Positions 26,480-35,100 of a DNA stretch of 42,549 nucleotides are shown here, piece by piece. Within the stretch, counting starts at the first letter, position 1, and every line of letters begins with the position of its first letter. A program made the position numbers and the translations under genes. Source of the DNA: Sulfobacillus benefaciens (lineage in GTDB: Bacteria; Bacillota; Sulfobacillia; Sulfobacillales; Sulfobacillaceae); NCBI GenBank assembly GCA_003023725.1, contig PXYT01000031.1, positions 1-42,549 of the forward strand, in the 5' to 3' direction. Below the pieces are notes generated by a model. It worked only from the letters and a program-made list of their open reading frames with translations. It was not told the origin of the DNA and did no database searches.

Positions 26480-28357
26480 ATGCGTGCCACTCGGTGGGTC
26501 TCACTGGGAACTATCGCCCTCGTAGCGTTAGCCGGTTGCGGCCGGTCAAATCATGTTGCCACATCAAAGGAACTTCTCACCCGGCCTTTTGTCACACAGG
26601 GTTCCATCCAGCCTCACTGGCAATCTGGCGGGCACAATACCGTGTCTCTTTTGTCGGTCCGGTTTTTCGGGCCGCGGAAAGGCATTGCAGCCGGGTCTTT
26701 CGGGACATCCTACGGAATCTTTAGCACCACAACCGGCGGGCAGCGCTGGCAGTTACTGTCAACATTGCCCAAAATTTTTAACCTGGACATGCTATCCCTC
26801 TCTCAGGGATGGGCCACGACATGCCGACAAGCCGGGTGTTCCTATCCGGACGAACTTCAAGAGACCGTCGACGGCGGAAAAACCTGGCACACAGTCTATC
26901 GTTCTGGATCTCACATGCTGATGGGCCCCCCTGATTTCGTCACACCAAACACCGGCTTTATGGTTGACACCATCCAAAGCACTCAAAGTCAAACAACAAG
27001 CCTCATAAAGACGACAGACGGAGGCATACAATGGACACGGCTCCCCTCCCCCATACAATTTCCCGGTAATTTAGGGGCCGCGATAGATTTTGTGAACACC
27101 CGTGATGGATGGCTCCTGGCCGGAGGCGAACCCTCAGCAGGTTATCAGCGGAAATCTTTATACGCAACGCAAAATGGCGGCTTAAGCTGGAAACGGATCG
27201 CCAGTAGCGGACCATTGGGATCGCCAACCGGCCGGACTTCTCTTCCTGGTGGCGGATACGTCGACACCCTGGATTTTCTTAATGGTTCCCAGGGATATCT
27301 TCCCCTCAACCGGGGTCCGATTTTGGTGACACATGACGGAGGTCGCCAGTTCCGCCCCGTATGGACCCAAATCTTTTCCCCCGGCACCTCAATGGTTCTA
27401 AGCCTGTCTTTCCCCTCTGCCACAACCGGCTATGTCCTGACAACCTTCTCCGGTATGAATACGTTATGGCGGACCGCCAACGACGGGAGGACCTGGAACG
27501 TAGTCTATCCCCCACTCGAACCCAATGGTCCCACCGCCTTCGCCGGCCGCCAACTTGGCGCAGGCATTGACACAACCGGGTACCAATCGTCGGAAGTCCT
27601 GCTGACCAAAAATGGGGGAAGGTCCTGGACCCTTGTCAACAGAGATCTCCGGATCTGGGGCTCACCGTATTGGGGGCCGCATCATACTCTATGGGTGAGC
27701 ACTGCTGGCGGGCAGTTGTGGTACAGTGCCGATGAAGGAAGCCATTTTTCTCCCGTGTCTCTTCCTGGACATGATCGAATTGAAAGCCTGGCCATTAATC
27801 CCGAGACCCGAACCATTACAGCCGCAATGAACACGGCTCAGGGTATGACTGTCTTCCGCATGCCGTTGCCTTCCGGGACCCAATCTGTTTCCTCAGGCCA
27901 TTGGCAGGCAGTGAGCTGGCCCGTGAGTCCCGATTGGTTCAGCACTCCCGCCTCCCATGATGTCTGGGCTATCGGTACCGATATCACCGCATCCCGGGCA
28001 CTGGCCCAATTTGAGCGGACCCACCCCAATAATCCGAAGGCTGTCAAACAGTATACAGTGAAACATCCTCTTACACTCTATCTGTATCATGCCAATTCCC
28101 AGGGGCAGTGGACACGCTATTTGCTCCCCAAGAGTGTCAGCGCATCCAATGAGCCTCTGGGATTGGTCTTCACATCGCGCCAATTCGGCTATTTTTGGAC
28201 GTCTACGACCTTATACGTCACCCATAATGGCGGCAAAAACTGGACATCCCTCGCTACGGGGCAGTCTAATCCCTTGTACGGGGTATCGTTCATCTCGCCT
28301 TTTACAGCCTGGATCACTTTTGCCGACGGATCCCGGTTACTGACGACGATCAAATAA
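26480..28357 (+). CDS. Lipoprotein with BNR/Asp-box beta-propeller repeats (YCF48/sortilin-like)
   Basis: The 625-residue exported protein starts with a lipoprotein signal peptide: basic n-region, hydrophobic core and lipobox LAGC at about residues 17-20, so it should be anchored outside the membrane. The rest is a string of about nine Asp-box blades with the pattern (S/T)x(D/N)GGxxW, for example TVDGGKTWH, TTDGGIQWT, TQNGGLSWK, TKNGGRSWT and THNGGKNWT. Such propellers act as binding or assembly scaffolds; glycosidase activity is not implied without catalytic residues. ATG 26480 has GGGAG eight bases upstream. It is monocistronic. Confidence 0.82.
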   Translation: MRATRWVSLGTIALVALAGCGRSNHVATSKELLTRPFVTQGSIQPHWQSGGHNTVSLLSVRFFGPRKGIAAGSFGTSYGIFSTTTGGQRWQLLSTLPKIFNLDMLSLSQGWATTCRQAGCSYPDELQETVDGGKTWHTVYRSGSHMLMGPPDFVTPNTGFMVDTIQSTQSQTTSLIKTTDGGIQWTRLPSPIQFPGNLGAAIDFVNTRDGWLLAGGEPSAGYQRKSLYATQNGGLSWKRIASSGPLGSPTGRTSLPGGGYVDTLDFLNGSQGYLPLNRGPILVTHDGGRQFRPVWTQIFSPGTSMVLSLSFPSATTGYVLTTFSGMNTLWRTANDGRTWNVVYPPLEPNGPTAFAGRQLGAGIDTTGYQSSEVLLTKNGGRSWTLVNRDLRIWGSPYWGPHHTLWVSTAGGQLWYSADEGSHFSPVSLPGHDRIESLAINPETRTITAAMNTAQGMTVFRMPLPSGTQSVSSGHWQAVSWPVSPDWFSTPASHDVWAIGTDITASRALAQFERTHPNNPKAVKQYTVKHPLTLYLYHANSQGQWTRYLLPKSVSASNEPLGLVFTSRQFGYFWTSTTLYVTHNGGKNWTSLATGQSNPLYGVSFISPFTAWITFADGSRLLTTIK

Positions 28358-28440
28358 CATCCTGGTGAATGGGCAGAACAAAGATGCCTCTTTCGCAAAG
28401 CCTGCTAGGTCCATGTCTTCCTAAATGGGAAGAGGTGTTG

Positions 28441-28477
28441 TTCACTTTCTCATAGGGAGAATAGGTAGGCTACAACC
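28441..28477 (-). repeat. Degenerate copy of the CRISPR repeat
   Basis: Bases 28441-28456 match bases 1-16 of the repeat at 14 of 16 positions. Then come nine inserted bases (GAGAATAGG), then 28466-28475 match repeat bases 17-26 exactly (TAGGCTACAA). The exact shared core ATAGGTAGGCTACAA is 15 nt. No second repeat lies at spacer distance on either side. It directly abuts the transposase remnant. Confidence 0.6.
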
Positions 28478-28852
28478 TTGAAGGCGTTGCAGAAACTCGA
28501 GATCGAGCGGGACTACCTCCAAGCGGCCAACCGTCTACGGGAAGGCCTAGAGAGCACGCTCACCGTCCATCGGCTCGGGTTGTCGGGCACGCTGCGGCTT
28601 TCGCCAGCCACGACCAATCCCCTCGAGCCCGTCAATAGCCAGTTTCAGAGCCATGCCCAGAACGTAAAGCGCTGGTTCAACGGCATGCATGTTCTCCGCT
28701 GGCTGGCGAGTGCCAGTTTGTTTCTTGAGGACCGATTGCGACAATTGTCCGGTCAGCGTGACTTATACCAAATGCAAACCGCCTTGCAGTCCCATATGAG
28801 GCCACAGGCGGTTTCGTCGAACGTCACACTGTACTTCGTTCTCAACGCTTGA
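28478..28852 (+). pseudogene. 3' remnant of an IS256/mutator-like transposase gene
   Basis: The 124 residues resemble only the C-terminal part of mutator-type transposases: NPLEPVNSQFQSHAQNVKRW then NGMHVLRWLASASLFLEDRLRQLSG, comparable to the usual N-x-(I/L)E ... VKRWRxGxMxLRW ... E-x-x-FRR pattern. The catalytic DDE region and the N-terminus are missing and there is no plausible start site (a TTG right at the repeat junction). It is therefore a dead fragment, joined at its 5' end to the degenerate CRISPR repeat. Confidence 0.65.
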
Positions 28853-28901
28853 GATCACCTAGAAACGTGAGAGACGCTATTTCTAGCCATGTCCTGCCAG
28901 C

Positions 28902-29189
28902 TCAGTTTCGCGTCCCCTCAAACGCCATGTCCTCAAGAAAGTTTTCCGTGATAATCGCTTCGGCACTCCAGAGGTTCTGATCCCCAGGCGGCCACGCAAT
29001 GGTCCAGACGAATGTCCGAGCGGGATCGACCTGTTCTTGCTGGAACGCGACACAAATCACATCCCCCACGTCCGAAACACTCACCACGTCGAATTGGGGG
29101 AGGCCCGGTCGACCACCTGTGGGTGAAATCCGCAGCTGTTCACGAACCACGGCGCAGACAGCGAGTGACAAACATTCCTTATCCTGCAT
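28902..29189 (-). CDS. Hypothetical protein, last gene of a small operon
   Basis: The 95-residue protein starts MQDKECLSLAVCAVVREQL and contains a beta-rich C-terminal half (DVVSVSDVGDVICVAFQ, RTFVWTIAWPPG). The ATG at 29189 has GGGGG six bases upstream, a good reason to prefer it over the longer frame from 29462, whose extra part looks like noise. No family is recognised. It follows the frameshifted gene by 168 bases. Confidence 0.55.
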   Translation of the reverse strand: MQDKECLSLAVCAVVREQLRISPTGGRPGLPQFDVVSVSDVGDVICVAFQQEQVDPARTFVWTIAWPPGDQNLWSAEAIITENFLEDMAFEGTRN

Positions 29190-29356
29190 GGCTTGCCCCC
29201 TACTGCGACGTATTGACCCAGTCCGGGCACGTCGCTTCATACCCCCTGTCCCCGTAGTGCGGGTGATCATACCCATTTCATTCCCGGTGGGCGCCGCATT
29301 GCGGGATTCAAAGGCGAGAACCTGCTGATCTTGTGGCGTGTTGCACCCGTGCAGAA

Positions 29357-30210
29357 TCAATGACGACGTCGTTTCTTGTTTTTCTTTCTGTTTTTGGGTT
29401 TTTTGTGCTCTGTTCGGCCCGAGTGCTTCGATCCGGATGTGTGGGCCGAACGTTCGGGCCATCTGTGGTTCTCACCAAACAGCGAACCAAGGCTTGGGAT
29501 TGCCCCGGCAGATAAAGAGTCAAAGGGATCGGCAACATGGTCTTGGTCAATGTTTCTTATTGCTGTGAGACTATCCGCAAAAATCTGCTTCTCTTTCGCC
29601 CACATGTCCGGATCCGCGCTATCGGGCGGTGTCCAACGGTGGACGAAATCGTATCTCCACAGATCAGACTGATATCCTTCGATTAACATGGATTTGGAGT
29701 GCTCAGCCAGAGATATTAAATGGGCGTGCTCTTCTGTGGTCATCCACCCGTGGTTTTTCAAGAAGTCGGCCACATAAGGAATACCCCAGAGTGTAAGGAA
29801 GCCTTGTCCTGTTCGGATGACAAAAATCCCGAATAGGCGCTCAGATATTGAAGGAGTTCCTCCTCCGTCGGATAAAAATAGGTATCGGGTTGGATATCCT
29901 GCCGACCTTCCAACAGCCGAAACAGGCCGTCCCAGATATAGGACGAAGTCGTAAACGGGAGATTTTTTGCCTCTCGTTGATCCCGCAGGAAAAACCAGAA
30001 GAGATCGTTGAGAACGGCGGGACGCCGTTCCTTGTTGCGCCAGTCCGACGTGGGCTGCGGCCAATTTGGATCGGATAGCAGGGGAATTACTTGCGAGCCA
30101 AAGTCCACGGCCTCATCGCCATATAACTCGTGCTCCAATTCCGCTAAAGATGCGGCATTTGGCGATTCTCCGCACGAAATTTGGTCATAGAGGCCCTCAC
30201 ATTGATCCAA
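29357..30210 (-). pseudogene. Hypothetical gene broken by a one-base frameshift
   Basis: Two overlapping frames join into one protein of about 284 residues. The first (from ATG 30210) runs MDQCEGLYDQISC to LLQYLSAYSG. The second continues FVIRTGQGFLTLWGIPYVADF to a highly basic tail (KKPKNRKKNKKRRRH). The switch fits loss of one T from a homopolymer (plus-strand A-run at 29822-29826): adding one base gives SGFFVIRTG. The start overlaps the stop of the preceding gene, so the pair was translationally coupled. No family is recognised. It may be a real pseudogene or a sequencing error. Confidence 0.6.
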
Positions 30211-30715
30211 ATATAAGAAATTCGCTTAAGTCGCTCTCCACACCGTGAATAATGTCTGGTGAGGCGTGAATCAGCGGGTAACCTGTTTTTGCCTGTTCGA
30301 TTGCGATGTCTCGCTTTTGATAGAGACACAGCCACCGGAACGTCATTAAAAAGTTCGTCACGAATTTCACCGGATCTTTCCGAAAATAGCCAGCTGCAGT
30401 AGCGATTTGGGCCGGGTCGTCGTGAAAGAGTCCCCAGGCGAGCATGATGTCCTCTACGTACCCTAGTTCCTGGAGATGAAACGCGGGGCACGCCCGCCGG
30501 AGCTTTTCCACGAGAGGGACCACCGCTGTCGGGCCGGCGGTGTCTTCCAATTCCGCGATGAGAATACTCATTTCCGTGTCTTCCAGAAAGTCCTCGGTCA
30601 ACGGGTAGTCCAAGGTTTGATTGATGAAGTCGCAACGATCGGCGGGGGACAAGGTTGAATAGGTATCTAACCAATTGTCGACATGGGTTATCAAGTCGGG
30701 AGTGACTGCGGGCAT
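30197..30715 (-). CDS. Hypothetical protein, first gene of a small operon
   Basis: The 172-residue, mostly helical soluble protein (HVDNWLDTYSTLSPADRCDF; LVEKLRRACPAFHLQELG; FLMTFRWLCLYQKRDIAIE) starts at ATG 30715 with a near-perfect AGGAGG eight bases upstream. It ends in ATGGATCAATGTGA, overlapping the next gene. I do not recognise a family. The coupling suggests it works with the frameshifted downstream product, for example as a two-protein complex. Confidence 0.7.
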   Translation of the reverse strand: MPAVTPDLITHVDNWLDTYSTLSPADRCDFINQTLDYPLTEDFLEDTEMSILIAELEDTAGPTAVVPLVEKLRRACPAFHLQELGYVEDIMLAWGLFHDDPAQIATAAGYFRKDPVKFVTNFLMTFRWLCLYQKRDIAIEQAKTGYPLIHASPDIIHGVESDLSEFLIFGSM

Positions 30716-31279
30716 GAAATTTTCCTCCTCATTACGTAGTGATTATGTAGTGTGTATGTGGAACATGGAATCAATCAGTCCGAAACCAACGATGAGATTA
30801 GCACGCTCTCATAAAAACCTTCCACCCGTTCCATTGTTTACAGACCTGATGGAGAAATTCACATAACAGGACTGAAATCTTTAAATATCCGAGGTTTTAG
30901 GGCTAACGCAATGTGTCAGGTACCCTCTACGTTGGCATTCCGGTCGTTTTCTCCCCGTAACCGGTGCCGATGCTGAGGTATCGGCGAAAGCCTATTGTCG
31001 ATTCCACGCCTATTATGACAGGATTTCCGCCGACGTTGTAGCGAAGCCCCCAACCACGTATCGGATTTTAAGTCGATGATGTTTACGAAGGGTCTATCCT
31101 TTTGCCAAAAGGGATACCCACTCCGCCCATGAACCTCACTAGCTGGAGGATCCCACATGCCACGGCACAGAAATTGGGATTGCCGCCCCTGAATCATGTG
31201 CCCGAGTGCGGCCTCCGTTAAAGTTCGACAAAATAGCCTCGTTCAGTAGCGGCAAGATGCCTCGTGGAACTGTGGGTCA
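30716..31279. other. Gene-free region
   Basis: No supported gene. A minus-strand open frame at 30916-31197 has no ribosome binding site and an Arg-rich, noise-like translation. Nothing else stands out. Confidence 0.5.
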
Positions 31280-31447
31280 TCACTCTTCGTCCTTCAGCCA
31301 CTGACGAGACACAAAAAACAGGGCGATCACCACCAGGCCCCCTAAATAGGCGACCCATGAAACATGTTTAAGCGTGCCAGTGAGAATCAACACACCTCCA
31401 ATTAATCCTCCGCCGCGGAGGATCCATAAACGCACCTGTCGAGTCAT
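31280..31447 (-). CDS. Small two-helix membrane protein
   Basis: The 55-residue protein starts MTRQVRLWILRGGGLIGG and has two hydrophobic segments (about residues 8-26 and 30-47) with a short charged tail (RQWLKDEE). GAGG lies eight bases before ATG 31447. It is a typical small membrane protein of unknown function, standing alone. Confidence 0.6.
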   Translation of the reverse strand: MTRQVRLWILRGGGLIGGVLILTGTLKHVSWVAYLGGLVVIALFFVSRQWLKDEE

Positions 31448-32195
31448 TTCTGGTTCCTCTCTCTCATTTTTTATTGATCTCATGTTATCACTTCGATCCC
31501 TGCAGCCAGCCGCGGAAACGAGCGTCGATCAGGCAATTTACCCAATATTAATCGTCAGGGTCCTCTGGTATTTCACTGTCTCTGAAGGAGATCCGGACGA
31601 CTCTGCCAACGCAGTCTCACGATGCCGGTACGCCCAATGAACTCGCACACAGCTGGGGTTTGAAGCCAGCAACCCGCAAGACTTCCCCTGGGAATAACTT
31701 CCATCGGCTTGGTGAAATATATAGATCGTGGTATGCAACAGAATAAAGCCACCTTAGGGGTCCACGTACAGTGAATCTCGGCTTGTTGTGGGTTCTTCGT
31801 TCATATAATCGTCTGTCAATAACGCGAGCGCTTGAGCCACTGTGTCCCAAGCATCATCATAAGCAACAAACGACTGCCTTACTGATATGTTTTATGAGCA
31901 TCGCTTGGCTCTGTTAAAGCGAAATTGTTTGGGTAAAAGAATGAAGAGATGGGACTTCTCGCATTGTCCGATGTTCTAAGTCCATTAAATTCCGCGTCTT
32001 TGATATAGTAGGGAGGGGATTTTTGTTGGCACATTCCTCAATTTAAAGCTGCGTCCCAGCATGTCTGTGCGCTTCGTCGAAATTCACCATCACCCCTAGT
32101 AAGATCGCAGACAGATGCTATGGCGAATAAATCTTATGTCTGTGTACTCAGACATGGTTAAATAACATTAAACACAATGGAGGAATGCAATCCAT
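31448..32195. other. Intergenic region upstream of the helicase-nuclease gene
   Basis: About 750 bases without a convincing gene; open frames at 31538-31850 lack ribosome binding sites. The rightward promoter of the large gene should lie here. A purine-rich GGGAGGGG run occurs near 32012, and GGAGG occurs at about 32180, 12 bases before the start codon, a rather long spacing. Confidence 0.45.
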
Positions 32196-35100
32196 ATGGA
32201 AGTGGTTTCTGGACTGGGATCCGGTGAGGCTCGACGCAAAATGAAACAGGTATATGAATATCTTCAAGAGCTTTACCGTTTAAAAAACCCCATAAAAACC
32301 CGTCTTGACCAACAATTATGGTCTTTAAACCTTGGTACTCTCCCTCAAACTCCCTGGATTGCCTTGGCAACCCGTGAGAATGAGCCTGACGACACCAATG
32401 TGGGACTGGAGGATATAACCCAGGAGCCAGAAGACTTGCCGCCACTACTGCGCGTAAGCAGACCACAGCTGATTGCAGCTCCTGAGCCCCCTGCCATCCT
32501 CACAGACTGGCTTCATGAAGGCTGGCATCTTCCCGACTGGACGCCTGGATATTTTGAAGAACGACAAGTCCCAGACAGTACAAATGAAGATGACATCCAA
32601 ACTGTCCGGTTCGAACATGATTTTCGCCGACCGCAGGCATTTCAAGAATGGCTCGAAGAATGGAGTGCTTGGGCCGAGCTCGAGAAGCCCCTCCAAGCCG
32701 CTCTGGTAATCTACGAAAAATTATATAATCTATATAACCAAATTGAGCGCGAAGCTGAGCAAGTCGAGCTGGTGCTGGGCTCTGGCATGTTGACCTGGAC
32801 TCTCTCATCATCTGGCCTGAGTCGTTCTATTCACCATCCCGTGCTTCTGCAACGAGTACAGCTCCGGTTTAATCCTGCAGTGCCGGAATTCACTGTCGTT
32901 GAGACAGACCGGGGTCCTGAACTTTATTCGAGTCTCCTGCGCATTTTGCCGGAAATACGGGCCACCGCCATTTCCGAATTGCTGAGTGATCTTGACGAAC
33001 ACGGCTACCATCCCTTGGGCACGAGTGAAACAGATACGTTCTTAACCCAAATTGTGACACAGATCTCACCTCATGGACAGTTTTATCGTGACACACCGTC
33101 TTTAGGTGACAAAACCGTTCCCATCATTACGCGACAGCCCGTGCTATTTCTTAGGCAGCGAAACATGGGCTTCGCCTTGGCCTTAGAACGGATTTTGGTC
33201 GATCTGGACCACGCCAACATCTTGCCAACGGCTGTGCTAAACCTTATGGGCGTGGAATCCAACAACATTCTCCGGCCAAGCCCGAACAAGCCAGAAATTT
33301 TAGACGTCAATGGAGATGATGACCGAGTTCTTTTCAGTAAGGAATCGAACGCGGAACAACTGCAGATTGCTTTACGTCTGGACGAGTACGGCGCCGTCTT
33401 AGTGCAAGGGCCTCCAGGAACAGGAAAAACTCATACCATTGCAAACCTGCTGGGGCATTTATTGGCGCAAGGAAAAAGTGTGTTGGTCACGAGCCATACG
33501 GCAAAAGCCTTGCGTGTTTTGCGGGATAAGGTTGCGCCATCCTTGCAGCCTTTGTGTGTGAGTGTCTTGGAAAACGACCAGGAAAGCCGCAAGCAAATGG
33601 AGAGCTCTGTTGATGCGATAGCGGAACGTCTTTCTACGCTTCATGACGCAGAGCTCGCACACGAAGCCTCTTTGCTGAGCCGGCAACGAAGCCTGCTTCT
33701 TCATGAAATCCGTGATCTCCGCAAGAACTTAAGACAAGCCCGGCAAGAGGAGTATGCGCCGATTATCGTGGCTGGTGAATCATTTGATCCTGCCCAAGCA
33801 GCCCGCCTGGTCCGAGCCAAAGAAGAATACGACAGCTGGATTCCAGGTCCTGTCGACTTAGCTCAACCCCTGCCGCTATCAATAGGTGAGCTGGCCGAGT
33901 TATATGCCTCCAACATCGAAATTGATCCCCTGTTCGAACAGGAATGGCACAGGACATTGCCCGACCCCAAACAAATTCCGTCTGTCAGACACTTTCAGGA
34001 ACTCATCGATCGGCTCAATGAGTTGCAAGGCACGGATATTGCCTATCGGCAGAATATGTGGAAGAACCCTAAGGCCTCTGCAATGTCGGATCAAGATCAA
34101 GAAATAGTCAATTTACGTGCACAACTCTCATCCGTGGGTGAACTTTTGGCCGAGAAAGATCCATGGCAAAACGCGGTGATGGAGGCAGGATTGGAAGGCT
34201 GGGGATTGCGTACGACATGGGAAAACTTTTTGCATGAGATTGATGCTGTCCATCATCAATTCGTGGATGCGCAGCCGCTTCTCATGCAATACGATGTGCA
34301 CATCGACAACGATATCCTCCTTGATCAATCATCTAGGGTAGCTACGGAACTTCTCAAGTATGCCCAAAGGGGCGCGAAACTGACGTTCTTTAACCGCCTC
34401 CTGAAACCCGAATGGAGAAGATTTCAAGAGAAAGTCACCGTGAACAATCACCCCCCCTCAGAACCTGAGCATTTCGAAGCAATCCAGCTTACCATCGAGT
34501 TGCAACATTCCCGCCTGCGCTTGAAAGAAAGATGGCACAGACACATCACTCTAGCTGGAGGTCCTCCGGCAGATGCTTTAGGTGATCGGCCTGAAGAGGC
34601 GGCTTTCCAGTTTACCTATCGCATTACCCGCTACCTTAATTGGTTTCGGGATGAATGGACCCCGCTGCAACGGAAATTGGAACAGCATGGATTAAATGTC
34701 GAGGCCTTATGGCATGACACGCCCGAGGTACTGGGCAATCACGCACAATTGCAGCGTTTGTCCGTACTGATTCGCGAGATTTTGCCCCCGGTTGTGGATG
34801 CCCACATAAACCGCATTCTTTCACACAAGGTCTTTGATGAATTTGAGGTCATACACAGCCAGCTTCGTAAGGCCTTAGACGCCGCGCCGGGTTCACTCAT
34901 CCTTAAAAATCTGTATGACGCCGCGACAGCCCGTAATCTTGAGGAGTACAGGCTGGCCGTAAACGAACTGGTGAAATTTCACCGGACAGCCCACCTGCTT
35001 GAGCGCCGACAGGAACTCCTCTCGAAATTGGAGGCTGTAGCACCAAAATGGGCTGCCAATATTCGCACGCGGTCTGAAAAGCATGCTCTGGGTGTGATAC

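Noticed and set aside
29810-29835. Programmed -1 frameshift at the T-run
   Set aside because: The heptamer A-TTT-TTG does not allow re-pairing of both tRNAs as in X-XXY-YYZ sites, so a simple one-base deletion or sequencing error is more likely.
30916-31197. Minus-strand open frame as a gene
   Set aside because: No ribosome binding site, noise-like Arg-rich translation and no recognised family.
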